From positions 124,001-188,000 of the forward strand of contig NZ_JAZHFS010000008.1 of assembly GCF_036541405.1 (NCBI RefSeq): a stretch of DNA of 64,000 nt, in the 5' to 3' direction. Shown here in pieces: positions 1 to 9,205 of the stretch. Under the pieces are notes generated by a model. That model had not been told where the DNA came from. It worked only from the letters and a program-made list of their open reading frames with translations, and did no database searches. Origin of the DNA: Clostridium_AD frigoriphilum (lineage in GTDB: Bacteria > Bacillota > Clostridia > Clostridiales > Clostridiaceae). A program made the position numbers and the translations under genes. Every line of letters starts with the position of its first letter. The stretch's first letter is position 1.

Positions 1-1137
1 TTCTTTAAACAAAATGATGAATCTAAATCTAACTCAAAGATAATTACATTCAGCGCTATTGGTAGCAATAACCAATCTATTTGGGGTAGTAAGATGGAAA
101 CGGATAATCAAACAGTTAAGTATGAAGCTAGTCGTTTACAAGATAAGATTCCAAGTAGCACGAAATTAGATATAACATTACCTAAATCAGGTGTTTATGA
201 TACAAAAATTTCATGGACTTCAACTAATCCTAGTGTTCTTGATAATACAGGAACAGTAAATGTGCTTGATAATGATGTTGATGTTACACTAACAGCTCAA
301 ATATCTAAAGGAAAAGTCGTAACTACTAAAAAATTTAAGGTGAAGGTAAAGGGGAGAATTAATAAACTTAATGTGACACCGACTTATAAATATGACTTTA
401 ATATATCAAGTGGAGGCACTGAAGTTTTAAATAGTGGAAGTAAAACAGGAAATTCAACATTAGTTGGTTCTGCATCAATTTTCGAAGATAATCAGAGGGG
501 TAAAGTACTTCAGATAAAAAATGTTGATAAAGCAGTAAAAACTAATTATTTAGCTTTGCCAAGTGATACTTTTAAGGGAATAACAACGGACGGTTATACA
601 GTAGGTATGTGGGTAAATGTAGATACTACGGACCCTAATTACTTAGAGCATAGTGCCTTGTTTGAAGGAAACGCAGGAGGTCAAAATAAATTTCCTATTA
701 CAAGAATAAGTGCAAACTTATTTGGCAGAATTAATTCTAATGGAACATGGGCAGATGCCACAAATATTACAACAGGATTAACAGCAAATACATGGCAATA
801 TGTAACTTATACAGTTAACTCAGCAGGTATTCATGTATATTTAAATGGTAATGAAGTTGGCTCTTCATTAAAGGATTTAACAAAATGTTTTGAATCAGAT
901 TTCCTTTCAAATATTACAGATGTTAGAGTGGGTAGTGGTAATATTTGGGGCGATAGAGATATATCTTCTGCTAAATTTGACGATGTATCTATATATAATA
1001 CTGCATTAACTGCTGATAACGTAGAAGCACTTTACTCTATGGAATCTGAAACAGCAACATCAGTAGCATCAGGAATAGTAAGTAGTCTGCTTTCACTATT
1101 AGGCATAGCCCTTAGCTGTCTTAGGCCTAGCTTGTAA
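1..1137 (+). CDS. Secreted Ig-like/LamG domain protein, 5' partial
   Basis: The frame is open from base 1, so the gene starts before the window; the ATG at 94 is internal. About 110 residues resembling an atypical bacterial Ig-like fold (motif ISWTSTNPSVLDNTGTV, ending in a K-F-K-V-K-V strand) are followed by a roughly 200-residue LamG/concanavalin-A-like domain with typical strands (YTVGMWVN, TWQYVTYTV, FDDVSIYNTALTADNV). This pair commonly sits at the C terminus of secreted GH43 arabinanases or other polysaccharide hydrolases, where it binds carbohydrate; the catalytic part would lie upstream and is not visible. The end is odd: a hydrophobic Ser/Leu-rich tail with no sortase motif. The domain calls are fairly secure; the parent enzyme is a guess. 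Confidence 0.7.
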   Translation, partial: FFKQNDESKSNSKIITFSAIGSNNQSIWGSKMETDNQTVKYEASRLQDKIPSSTKLDITLPKSGVYDTKISWTSTNPSVLDNTGTVNVLDNDVDVTLTAQISKGKVVTTKKFKVKVKGRINKLNVTPTYKYDFNISSGGTEVLNSGSKTGNSTLVGSASIFEDNQRGKVLQIKNVDKAVKTNYLALPSDTFKGITTDGYTVGMWVNVDTTDPNYLEHSALFEGNAGGQNKFPITRISANLFGRINSNGTWADATNITTGLTANTWQYVTYTVNSAGIHVYLNGNEVGSSLKDLTKCFESDFLSNITDVRVGSGNIWGDRDISSAKFDDVSIYNTALTADNVEALYSMESETATSVASGIVSSLLSLLGIALSCLRPSL

Positions 1138-1148
1138 ATATAATTCAA

Positions 1149-1184
1149 CATATCCAGGGGTTACTATTTGGGCCTCTGGATATG
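1149..1184. terminator. Hairpin between convergent genes
   Basis: A 9-bp stem, CATATCCAG with CTGGATATG, has a 18-base loop. A T-rich stretch follows about 12 bases later on the plus strand, so it can plausibly end the upstream LamG gene. The gap before the T tract makes it a less than ideal terminator. Confidence 0.5.
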
Positions 1185-1206
1185 CTGTAACCTCCAAATT
1201 TTTTTA

Positions 1207-1602
1207 TTATCTTGTAAATGCAGCTCTGCACAAACATAGTTGAATTATACTTAAAATCAAAAATTCAACCGTCGCCACATACCATTCCCCAAGAACTATC
1301 ACTTGAGCAATAATGCTTATTAATAATAATCCACCCATTATAGCTGAGACAACCCAAAACTTACTATTACCTTTTTTAAAACTTAAGATAGCGGCTATAA
1401 TATTACCCAGTCCAAATAATACAATTGTTATAATACCCGGAGCAATCCAATTTTCAAAAGGAACTCTAGATAACCACTCTTTAGGATACTCAGTAAAAAT
1501 TCCACTGCTTGAACTTATCATCATTCCTCCAATATAAATAGCACCTAATGCTAAAACTAAGTCATAAAAACCCAGCAGATTTATTTTTATTTTTTCTTTC
1601 AT
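1207..1602 (-). CDS. Four-helix membrane protein, unknown
   Basis: 131 residues with four hydrophobic segments at about residues 8-30, 50-72, 82-103 and 108-126, short charged loops and a positively charged N terminus. I recognise no family motif. A GGGAGGAAA ribosome site precedes the ATG at a normal distance. It reads in the same direction as the larger membrane protein upstream (1690-3198), about 90 bases away, so the two may be co-transcribed. Confidence 0.6.
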   Translation of the reverse strand: MKEKIKINLLGFYDLVLALGAIYIGGMMISSSSGIFTEYPKEWLSRVPFENWIAPGIITIVLFGLGNIIAAILSFKKGNSKFWVVSAIMGGLLLISIIAQVIVLGEWYVATVEFLILSIIQLCLCRAAFTR

Positions 1603-1689
1603 TATACATTTCCTCCCCTAAAACAATCGCCTACATAACATCGAAATAATATAATCCTACAATGAAATTTATTAATAAAACAAAATATA

Positions 1690-3198
1690 TTAATTTATAC
1701 TCTTTCTAGCTTTAAATTTAGAATAATTAAATTCATACCAAGAGCGCTTCTGTGATAAATCCTTCTTAACATTTTTTAAATAATTATTAACTTCACTTCC
1801 AACTTTAATATTAGGATCATTTTTAAGTCTTACTATTTCTGGAATAGCGTCATAGGATAAAGTTTCCAAATAAAGAACATCAATCCTCTGAGTTTTATAA
1901 TATATATCTATATTCTTTCCAGCAATGATTTTATCCACATTTACAAAGTTTAATAAGACATACATAATCAAAACAACTACTATTAAAACCTTATTTAGTT
2001 TCATTTTTCTATTCCAAATACCAATTAGCGCTACTATAAATAACATAAACAGCATAAGCATAAATATATGCACAAAAATCCTTAAATATGTGAATCCATA
2101 AATTTGTTCATATAAAGACATCTTAAAATGAGCTGAAAATAACATATTAACTGTAAAGCCCACAAGTAAAGTTAATAATACATTAGATATTATATTTGTA
2201 ACCTTGTTATAAATTTTGATATATTTCATACTACAGAGTAATATTGTAAAATTAATTATCGTAACAATAAAAAGCTCAAAGAATCCTTTTCTTGCATACT
2301 GTGAATATGTGAATTTAAGTGGAAGAAAGTTACTAGCCCCACCGTAAAGATATGTAAACTGGACTATTGAAAATAAAAGGTACACTATATTTATCATAAA
2401 TATAATTGTTAATACAGTGACTGGTTCCCATAAAACATTTTTTTTAATATCTGTATCCTCTTCGTCATTATATTTAAAACTCCATATATATGAAAATATA
2501 ATAAAGAATACCATAATAATAACTAACAAATGACTTATAATTTTCCATACTTTTATATTCTCAAATACACTTGAAATATTTATTATATAATTCTTGAATA
2601 CCATATCTGCTGACGTTAATAACATTAAAATAACAATTAATAATGGTATGGAAATAATCAGTCCTCTTAAAATATTTCTGTTCATAGATCTTTTTTCTGC
2701 ATTTCTCATATTTATACTTCGTTTAACAAATATAAAAGGTTTTAAAGCATTTTCTGGAATAGCTTTAATTACTCTGCTTAGTGCTTTTAATATTATTATT
2801 TTAGAATTCCATTTTAAATTATCATATCTAATTAATACAGTACTTAAAGTCGTAAGTACCAATATTATAATTGTATTAAAATAGTTTAAAATGATATTTG
2901 AATGAATAGAATAATTTAATGTAAGCAGTAATGTAGGAACAATTATATTTAAACCAATATTTTTTTTAAATAAAACCTTCTCCCTAATACTCCATAAGAA
3001 AAAACACATAAACATAATATAAAAAATAGGAATAGAAATACCTTTTTGTTTACTAGTAAAAAAAACATCATAAATAATTGCTAAAATAATTGTTATACCT
3101 ATAGTATTTTTTTTTTCATTTAAGCTAATTTTCGAATCTATAATTCTAATTTCTTGCATTTGTTTTTCCTTTGATACTTTCACATATTTACTCTCCAT
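1690..3198 (-). CDS. DUF4173-type multi-span membrane protein
   Basis: 502 residues with about ten to twelve transmembrane segments. A long middle region is followed by a C-terminal signature near NVDKIIAGKNIDIYY and DVLYLETLSYDAIPEI, which matches the DUF4153/DUF4173 family. Function is unknown; members are integral membrane proteins sometimes found next to regulators or two-component systems. The start is set at the ATG at 3198 because GGAGG lies ten bases upstream; a start 14 codons earlier has no comparable ribosome site. The gene ends about 90 bases before the small membrane protein at 1602. Confidence 0.7.
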   Translation of the reverse strand: MESKYVKVSKEKQMQEIRIIDSKISLNEKKNTIGITIILAIIYDVFFTSKQKGISIPIFYIMFMCFFLWSIREKVLFKKNIGLNIIVPTLLLTLNYSIHSNIILNYFNTIIILVLTTLSTVLIRYDNLKWNSKIIILKALSRVIKAIPENALKPFIFVKRSINMRNAEKRSMNRNILRGLIISIPLLIVILMLLTSADMVFKNYIINISSVFENIKVWKIISHLLVIIMVFFIIFSYIWSFKYNDEEDTDIKKNVLWEPVTVLTIIFMINIVYLLFSIVQFTYLYGGASNFLPLKFTYSQYARKGFFELFIVTIINFTILLCSMKYIKIYNKVTNIISNVLLTLLVGFTVNMLFSAHFKMSLYEQIYGFTYLRIFVHIFMLMLFMLFIVALIGIWNRKMKLNKVLIVVVLIMYVLLNFVNVDKIIAGKNIDIYYKTQRIDVLYLETLSYDAIPEIVRLKNDPNIKVGSEVNNYLKNVKKDLSQKRSWYEFNYSKFKARKSIN

Positions 3199-3326
3199 TT
3201 TCAATCTACCTCCATAATTTAGTACTATTGTTAATAACACATTAATATAATATATCTTGCATATATAATCTTTTTTACAATTTCAATCATACTACTATAT
3301 TAATTATTTTTCAATATATTTTTATT

Positions 3327-3354
3327 GTTATTCAATAAAATTATATTGAATAAC
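3327..3354. promoter_or_regulatory. 11-bp perfect inverted repeat, possible operator
   Basis: GTTATTCAATA and TATTGAATAAC form perfect arms with a 6-base spacer in the gap between the divergent DUF4173 and PAP2 genes. The symmetry and size fit a dimeric repressor site, but no regulator is encoded next to it. The rest of the 371-base gap (3199-3569) is AT-rich with no ORF; a weak promoter, TTGATA (3476-3481), 17 bases, TAATAT (3499-3504), faces the PAP2 gene. Confidence 0.4.
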
Positions 3355-3569
3355 ATTTTTTATTAAATTCATAATTATGAAATACAAATAATGTTTTATA
3401 ATTATATTAACAACCAATATAAGTGTATCTTTTAATTGTTGATTTTGATATAATGTTAATTGATACTTATGAATGTTGATAATTTTGTATATTTTATATA
3501 ATATATATTAATTAAATACTTCTAATAAAATAAATTTTTAGTGTAACATAGAGAGGATGATTAAATTAA

Positions 3570-4154
3570 ATGCTTTATTATTTAGCGAATTCTATGAATT
3601 TGGGATTGAATCAATTTTTTATAATTATTTCAAAATCTTCAGACCCTACTTTCCAGGTTTTTATAAGCGCATTGGTTTTTATTGTATTATATCTTTACAA
3701 TAATAAACTTGAAGCCATTTGTTGTGTATTTAATATTGGAGTTACTGGTTTTACCAACTTGGTGCTTAAAAATATAATAAAAAGGCCTAGACCCACTGGA
3801 ATACAATTAATTGAAGCTCATGGATATAGTTTCCCTAGTGGCCATTCCTCTATTTCTACAGCTATAGGTATTGTTTTTATTTACTTTATAATTAAACGAA
3901 TGAAAAATAAAAAAATTGCATATTTAATTAGTGGTTTTTTACTTATCTATTTAATTCTTGTTGGAATTAGCAGAGTTTATGTTGGTGATCATTACCCAAC
4001 AGATGTTCTTGGCGGATGGGTTATTGCCATAATATGGTCATACATTTCTATTGCTGCTTATAATTTTTGTATAAAAAAAGGCGTAAATAAATATTTAGAT
4101 AAACATTTTACTTTTAGACTTAAAATATTTAAAAATAAATCGAAGTTTATGTAA
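3570..4154 (+). CDS. PAP2-family membrane phosphatase
   Basis: 194 residues carrying all three PAP2 phosphatase motifs: K67-x6-R74-P75, P89-S-G-H92-S, and S134-R135-x5-H141-x3-D145. H92 and H141 are the expected catalytic histidines. Five or six transmembrane helices surround these motifs. Relatives dephosphorylate undecaprenyl pyrophosphate (BacA-independent UppP activity), phosphatidic acid or phosphatidylglycerol phosphate; the sequence alone does not decide which. The ATG is preceded by GAGAGG, 13 bases away, slightly long. A strong terminator follows at 4180, so the gene is probably monocistronic. Confidence 0.85.
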   Translation: MLYYLANSMNLGLNQFFIIISKSSDPTFQVFISALVFIVLYLYNNKLEAICCVFNIGVTGFTNLVLKNIIKRPRPTGIQLIEAHGYSFPSGHSSISTAIGIVFIYFIIKRMKNKKIAYLISGFLLIYLILVGISRVYVGDHYPTDVLGGWVIAIIWSYISIAAYNFCIKKGVNKYLDKHFTFRLKIFKNKSKFM

Positions 4155-4179
4155 ATATAATCAATATATAATATAAACT

Positions 4180-4223
4180 AAAATAAGCTAACAAAATGAT
4201 AAATCATTTTGTTAGCTTATTTT
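4180..4223 (+). terminator. Strong intrinsic terminator after PAP2 gene
   Basis: A perfect 20-bp stem (arms 4180-4199 and 4204-4223) with a 4-base loop, followed by further T residues. It also faces the small minus-strand ORF at 4258-4350 and may work in both directions. Confidence 0.85.
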
Positions 4224-4257
4224 TTGCAATCACATCTTTAATTTTTTATACCATTCG

Positions 4258-4350
4258 TCATTTAACTGTATTTCCCTTTTGATTCTTTTTCTGAGTTTTG
4301 TCTTTTGTATCTTTTGAACCTGATCTTTTTTCCGTACCTTTTTTAGCCAT
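4258..4350 (-). CDS. Possible 30-residue basic small protein
   Basis: A short ORF starting MAKKGTEKRSGSKD, very rich in Lys, Thr, Ser and Gln and without hydrophobic residues. A GAAAGGATG ribosome site lies at good spacing before the ATG, and the bidirectional terminator at 4180-4223 lies just after the stop. The composition suggests an unfolded nucleic-acid-binding or spore-type peptide, but I recognise no family. Evidence is limited to the ribosome site, the terminator and the biased composition, so this is a candidate gene. Confidence 0.45.
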   Translation of the reverse strand: MAKKGTEKRSGSKDTKDKTQKKNQKGNTVK

Positions 4351-4441
4351 GTTAATCATCCTTTCAAAATGTATTACTTCTATTATTATTTACATAATAT
4401 TTGATTTAATACATATGATCTATTGATTAACATAAATAAAT

Positions 4442-5584
4442 TTATTTGTAAATTTCCATGTCAGCTATAGCCTTTTCAACAAGTTTATCAATATCTAAAA
4501 CTGATTCTGACTTAATTATCTCAACTAATCTTGGTTTTGTTTTGGGATGTTTTGGAACAAAAATTGTGCAACAATCCTCATAAGGTAGAATTGAGGTTTC
4601 ATAAGTATCTATTTTTCTTGATACCTCTATAATATCAATCTTGTCCATAGCTACTAGTGGTCTAAACACCGGTCTATCAGCCACATCATCACTTACTACA
4701 AGACCTTCCATAGTTTGACTAGCTACTTGCCCAATGCTTTCCCCTGTAGTTACTGAATTTATACCATATTTCTCAGCAAGTGCACATGCAAGCCTCATCA
4801 TAAATCTTCTCATTATTATTGTTAATTCATCTTCTCTGCATTTATCTATAATTTCCATTTGAATTTCAGTAAATGGAACTACATACAATGTTAATTTTCC
4901 AGTATATCCTTTTAAAATATTAGTTAATTGCTTTACCTTATCCTTTGCTCTCTCACTAGTATACGGATGGCTATGATAATAAACTGCATGCACTTCTACT
5001 CCACGCCTTGCCATCATATAACCTGCTACAGGTGAATCTATACCTCCTGATAACATAAGCATAGTGCTCCCATTCATTCCATAAGGTAATCCACACACGC
5101 CCTTTATACGTTTTGAATAGATATATGCCATTTTTCTTATTTCAATATTTATAACACATTCCGGATTATGCACATCTACACTTACGTTTTCATTATTTTT
5201 TAATATGCAGCCCCCTACTTTTCTACTTACATCCATAGACCCTGGACTAAAGCTTTTGTTTGCTCTATTAGTTTCTACTTTAAATGTTTTAGCTGGGCTA
5301 CCTACCATTTCTAAAACTGCTTGCTTTTCTATTTCTTCTAAGTTAGCTTCAACTTGCGTAACCTCACATACTTCCATTACTCCAAAAACATTTTTAACCT
5401 TGTTTATAATAGTATCTAGTTGCTCTGAGTATATAAACCATCTTCCTTGGTCCTCAACAAATTCGTATTCTAAGCCTTTAATTACATTTTTTATATTATC
5501 TTTAAGTTTTTTTTCAAATTTACCTCTATTGAGCCCCTTCAAAAATATCTCCGGCGCAAATTTTACAAGTATTAATTTTCTCAT
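4442..5584 (-). CDS. thiI: tRNA 4-thiouridine synthase ThiI
   Basis: 380 residues: an N-terminal ferredoxin-like/THUMP region (about 1-165) and a PP-loop ATPase domain with S179-G-G-I-D-S. A conserved EDCCTIFVPKHPK segment lies near residue 340. It adenylates U8 of tRNA and inserts sulfur to give s4U; family members also act in thiazole synthesis. The C-terminal rhodanese domain of the E. coli protein is absent, as in Bacillus, where a dedicated cysteine desulfurase supplies sulfur. That partner is the nifS-like gene 54 bases upstream on the same strand. A GAGGAG site precedes the ATG. Confidence 0.95.
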   Translation of the reverse strand: MRKLILVKFAPEIFLKGLNRGKFEKKLKDNIKNVIKGLEYEFVEDQGRWFIYSEQLDTIINKVKNVFGVMEVCEVTQVEANLEEIEKQAVLEMVGSPAKTFKVETNRANKSFSPGSMDVSRKVGGCILKNNENVSVDVHNPECVINIEIRKMAYIYSKRIKGVCGLPYGMNGSTMLMLSGGIDSPVAGYMMARRGVEVHAVYYHSHPYTSERAKDKVKQLTNILKGYTGKLTLYVVPFTEIQMEIIDKCREDELTIIMRRFMMRLACALAEKYGINSVTTGESIGQVASQTMEGLVVSDDVADRPVFRPLVAMDKIDIIEVSRKIDTYETSILPYEDCCTIFVPKHPKTKPRLVEIIKSESVLDIDKLVEKAIADMEIYK

Positions 5585-5638
5585 CTTTTGACACTCCTCG
5601 TTTCTTATAATTGTATTTTCATCTAATCCTTAGCTGGT

Positions 5639-6796
5639 TTATCTTTTATTCATTTTTCTTAAAAACTTTAGTGATTTATTTAATTCGATTATAACATAGT
5701 CTACTTCATCTTTATTATTGTATTCGGAAAAACTAAATCTTATAGTTCCTACTTGCTCGTCGCCCGTCCTGCCAATAGCTTTTAATATTTCACTGCTTTT
5801 ATGGCTTTTCGCTGAACATGCAGAGCCTGTAGACACATATATGCCCTTTTGTTCTAATGCATGAAGAAGTACCTCTCCTTTTACACCTTTAAAGGTCACA
5901 CTTAAAATATAAGGTGTAAAGTAAGGTTCTAGTGGACTATTGATTATAACACCATCTACCTCTTTAAGTTTTTCTATAAAATATTTCTTTACCTCTAAAA
6001 CTTTATTAAAATTTTCATGTCGATTTTTAAATACTATCTTTGCAGCCTCATCAAAAGCCGCAATACCTGCAAGATTTTCTGTACCAGATCTTAAATTTTT
6101 TTCTTGACCCCCACCATTTATTAGGCTAGTAGGTATAAGTCCCTTTCTTATATATGCAAATCCAACCCCACGTGGTCCGTGTATTTTATGCGCACTAGTA
6201 GACAATAAATCAATATTAGACTTTTGTACATCAATAGGAATTTTCCCATAGCTTTGTACTGCATCTACATGAAATTTAGCCCTACTACTTTTCTCTTTAA
6301 TTAGTTTTCCTATTAACTCAATATCCTGCACTACTCCTATTTCATTGTTAACATGCATTACACTAACAACTTGAGTATCCTTAGTTATATTTCCTATAAG
6401 AGCATCTATATCAAGCCTACCACTATCATCTACATCAATATAAGCAACCTTTATTCCTGAATCTTCAAGAGCTTTAAAAGTGTTAATTATACTTGGATGT
6501 TCAATTTTAGTAGTTATTATATCAGCATTTAATTTATTCGAAGATGGTTTAGCAAAGCCTTTTATAAGGAAGTTATTACTTTCGCTGCCTCCTGATGTGA
6601 ATATTATCTCCTCACTACTAGCATTTATACTTTTAGAAATATCAGTCCTCATATCCCTAAGTTTTTGTTCTGCCTTAAACCCTAAACTATGTGCTGAAGA
6701 TGGATTTCCATAATAATTTCTCATAGTACTCCCGAGTGTCTCAATAACCTCCTCATAAGGTTTAGTTGTTGCACTGTTATCTAAATATATTTCCAT
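5639..6796 (-). CDS. Cysteine desulfurase (NifS/IscS family)
   Basis: 385 residues of the class-V aminotransferase fold. Visible active-site residues are H100, D178, the PLP lysine K204 in SAHKIHGPRGVG, and the persulfide cysteine C327 in STGSACSAKSHK. It removes sulfur from cysteine as an enzyme-bound persulfide. Being first in a two-gene unit with rhodanese-less thiI, it is most likely the dedicated sulfur donor for tRNA thiolation (NifZ role in B. subtilis) rather than the main Fe-S cluster enzyme. The ATG has a GAGAGAG-type ribosome site. Confidence 0.9.
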   Translation of the reverse strand: MEIYLDNSATTKPYEEVIETLGSTMRNYYGNPSSAHSLGFKAEQKLRDMRTDISKSINASSEEIIFTSGGSESNNFLIKGFAKPSSNKLNADIITTKIEHPSIINTFKALEDSGIKVAYIDVDDSGRLDIDALIGNITKDTQVVSVMHVNNEIGVVQDIELIGKLIKEKSSRAKFHVDAVQSYGKIPIDVQKSNIDLLSTSAHKIHGPRGVGFAYIRKGLIPTSLINGGGQEKNLRSGTENLAGIAAFDEAAKIVFKNRHENFNKVLEVKKYFIEKLKEVDGVIINSPLEPYFTPYILSVTFKGVKGEVLLHALEQKGIYVSTGSACSAKSHKSSEILKAIGRTGDEQVGTIRFSFSEYNNKDEVDYVIIELNKSLKFLRKMNKR

Positions 6797-7108
6797 GTTT
6801 TTATCTCTCTCCTCTTAATATCTAGTGTATATCTTCATTAACGCTTTAATTGTCTTCATTGGTGTTCCTATATTAATTCTTAGTATTTTACTCTACTTTA
6901 TTTAATTATAAATATGTTAATTATTAATGTCAATAACTAAAAAGGTAAGCATAAATTACTTTCATATGTAATATCTAAAGTATGTACATTAGTAAACGAT
7001 AATATAAAATGTTTACTAATTACTAGTCTATGTTATAAAATAAGTTACTCTGTTGATATTTTACTAATTTTATACAACATATAAACTAACTAAAAAGGGG
7101 ATAACTTT
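6797..7108. other. Intergenic region between nifS and HD-GYP gene
   Basis: No gene is supported in this AT-rich divergent gap. It contains an inverted repeat, TTAGTAAAC (6989-6997) with GTTTACTAA (7011-7019), separated by 13 bases, which could be an operator or a transcript stem for the HD-GYP gene. I see no convincing riboswitch. Confidence 0.5.
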
Positions 7109-8176
7109 ATGTCAGCAAATGTTAAAAGAATAAGTATTTATGATCTAAAACCCAATATGATTTTAGCAGAAAATTTAATGTTAAATGGTCTAACTTTAGT
7201 TGCAAAAAACATTTCATTAAATATTATGATGATTAAGAAAATAATTAAATTTTACCCATCTAACACTATATATATTTATGTAAATGAAAAGGAGACTTTA
7301 ACTCCAAGTTTTCAAGACTCAAAAGGACATAATTTTACTGAAACTGAAAGTTTATTAAATGATTTTTCAAATAACATATACAAGTTTTTAAATAACATCG
7401 CTGGGAACTCCAAATTGGACTTAACAGAAATAAGAACTATGTCTAAAGAAATTTTAGATAAGAATAATGATTACAGTTCTATTTTAAAAAGTATAACAAA
7501 TTCTAGAAATATAGATGAGTACCTAACTCGGCACTCTGTAAATGTCGCCTTTTTAAGTTCTATGTTAGGTAAATGGCTTAACTTACCTCAAAAAGATTTG
7601 ACCCTTTTGACTTTTGCAGCCTTTCTTCACGATATCGGGAAGGTAAAAGTTAACCAAAAAATATTAAATAAGCCCTCAAAACTTACAAAATTAGAATTTG
7701 AGGAAATTAAAAAACATTCAGTTTACTCCTATGAACTTGTACGCACTATTCCTTATTTAGACGAATCTGTAAGTCTCGCTGTACTTATGCATCACGAGCG
7801 TTTAGATGGTTCAGGTTATCCTCTCCATTTAAAAGAAGATAAAATTAATACTTTCGCAAAAATAATAGGAATTGCTGATACATTTGATGCTATGACCTCT
7901 GACAAAGTCTATAATAAAAAACAAAACCCCTTTAAATCTCTAGAAATAATGCAATATGAATGCATGGCTACCTTAGATTATTATTATCTAACCACTTTTA
8001 TAAAACAAATATTAAATTATTATACAGGCGAAATGGTTAAACTTAGCGACAACCGTATTGGTAAAATAGTGAAAACAGATATAAATAATATTTCTAATCC
8101 TCTTATATCAGTAGATTCTATTTTTATAGATTTAAAAAATGAAAAAGATTTATTTATCATAGATCTTGTATTTTAA
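7109..8176 (+). CDS. HD-GYP domain protein, likely c-di-GMP phosphodiesterase
   Basis: 355 residues. An N-terminal regulatory region (about 1-130) precedes an HD-GYP domain with H174-D175, H203, H228-H229-E-R-L-D-G-S-G-Y-P238 and D257-T-F-D260-A-M-T-S-D. These metal and GYP residues are intact, so hydrolysis of c-di-GMP (or a related cyclic dinucleotide) is likely. There is no transmembrane segment and no receiver domain, so it is cytosolic. After about residue 300 there is a small beta-rich extension (GEMVKLSDNRIGKIV) seen in other clostridial HD-GYP proteins. A GGGGATAA site precedes the ATG. Confidence 0.88.
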   Translation: MSANVKRISIYDLKPNMILAENLMLNGLTLVAKNISLNIMMIKKIIKFYPSNTIYIYVNEKETLTPSFQDSKGHNFTETESLLNDFSNNIYKFLNNIAGNSKLDLTEIRTMSKEILDKNNDYSSILKSITNSRNIDEYLTRHSVNVAFLSSMLGKWLNLPQKDLTLLTFAAFLHDIGKVKVNQKILNKPSKLTKLEFEEIKKHSVYSYELVRTIPYLDESVSLAVLMHHERLDGSGYPLHLKEDKINTFAKIIGIADTFDAMTSDKVYNKKQNPFKSLEIMQYECMATLDYYYLTTFIKQILNYYTGEMVKLSDNRIGKIVKTDINNISNPLISVDSIFIDLKNEKDLFIIDLVF

Positions 8177-8239
8177 TAAATAAAACATTGTAAAAATCTT
8201 TGAATTAATAATTAACTATCTTTTAAAGGAGTGGTAACT

Positions 8240-9142
8240 ATGAATGATCTTGTTAAAAAAAAGAGTATCCTCGCCGATATGTCTTTACTAATAGTAGCAC
8301 TTATTTGGGGAGGTGGATTTATTGCTGTAAAAAGTGCCTTAGATGCTATTTCCCCTTTTTATATAATGGCAATACGTTTTAGTATTTCAGTGCTAATCAT
8401 GTTATTAGTTTTCAGAAAAAAAATTAAATATATTACTAAAAACTATCTATTCATTGGAACTATAGTTGGGCTTCTTCTATTTTTAGGCTTTGCTGCTCAA
8501 ACCATTGGCATGAAATATACAACAGCTGGTAAAAATGCTTTTTTAACTGGAACCAATGTAGTTATTGTCCCCTTTCTTTATTGGATAATTAGTAAGAAAA
8601 GACCAGATGCTTTTTCACTAATATCTGCTTTTCTATGTTTTATTGGTATAGGGATGCTTACCCTAGATTCCGGTATACATATTGGTCTAGGAGATGGTTT
8701 AACCTTATTATGTGCAGTATTCTACGCGGCTCATATTGTTTCCGTTGGTTTTTTCGCAAAGAAGGTTGATGTTATTTTGCTTGTAATAATACAGTTAGGT
8801 GCTTGCGCCCTATTCTCAATTATAGCTGCTTTAATTTTTGAACCAATGCCCCAATCATTAAATTCAGATACAATATTCGCACTTATCTATTTGGGTGTTT
8901 TTAGTACTATGCTTGCATTTATTGTACAAAATGTAGCGCAAAAATATACAACCTCTACCCATGCTGCTATTATTTTATGTTTAGAATCAGTTTTTGGTTG
9001 TATTTTATCTGTTGTAATGCTTCATGAAATATTTACATCAAAAATGATACTCGGATGTTTAACTATATTCCTTGCAATTATAACAACTGAGACTAAATGG
9101 AAGTTCTTAAAATTTAAAAAAATAAAAACAACTAATATGTAA
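8240..9142 (+). CDS. EamA/DMT-family transporter
   Basis: 300 residues with ten predicted membrane helices in two repeated halves, the first starting LLIVALIWGGGFIAVKSALD, typical of the drug/metabolite transporter superfamily. Substrates in this family are amino acids and other small metabolites, usually exported; no specific assignment is possible. The ATG at 8240 is chosen because AAAGGAG lies seven bases upstream; the GTG at 8231 overlaps that site. A perfect palindromic terminator follows directly. Confidence 0.85.
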   Translation: MNDLVKKKSILADMSLLIVALIWGGGFIAVKSALDAISPFYIMAIRFSISVLIMLLVFRKKIKYITKNYLFIGTIVGLLLFLGFAAQTIGMKYTTAGKNAFLTGTNVVIVPFLYWIISKKRPDAFSLISAFLCFIGIGMLTLDSGIHIGLGDGLTLLCAVFYAAHIVSVGFFAKKVDVILLVIIQLGACALFSIIAALIFEPMPQSLNSDTIFALIYLGVFSTMLAFIVQNVAQKYTTSTHAAIILCLESVFGCILSVVMLHEIFTSKMILGCLTIFLAIITTETKWKFLKFKKIKTTNM

Positions 9143-9145
9143 TAT

Positions 9146-9187
9146 AATTAATAGCCACCTGCTTGTACAAGCAGGTGGCTATTAATT
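9146..9187. terminator. Perfect 42-base palindrome, bidirectional terminator
   Basis: The 21-base arms are perfectly complementary around the centre TGTACA, with a GC-rich core GCCACCTGC. It lies between the convergent EamA and phosphoesterase genes and can end both transcripts. Confidence 0.85.
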
Positions 9188-9205
9188 ACAAACCCCTTAG
9201 ACTTC

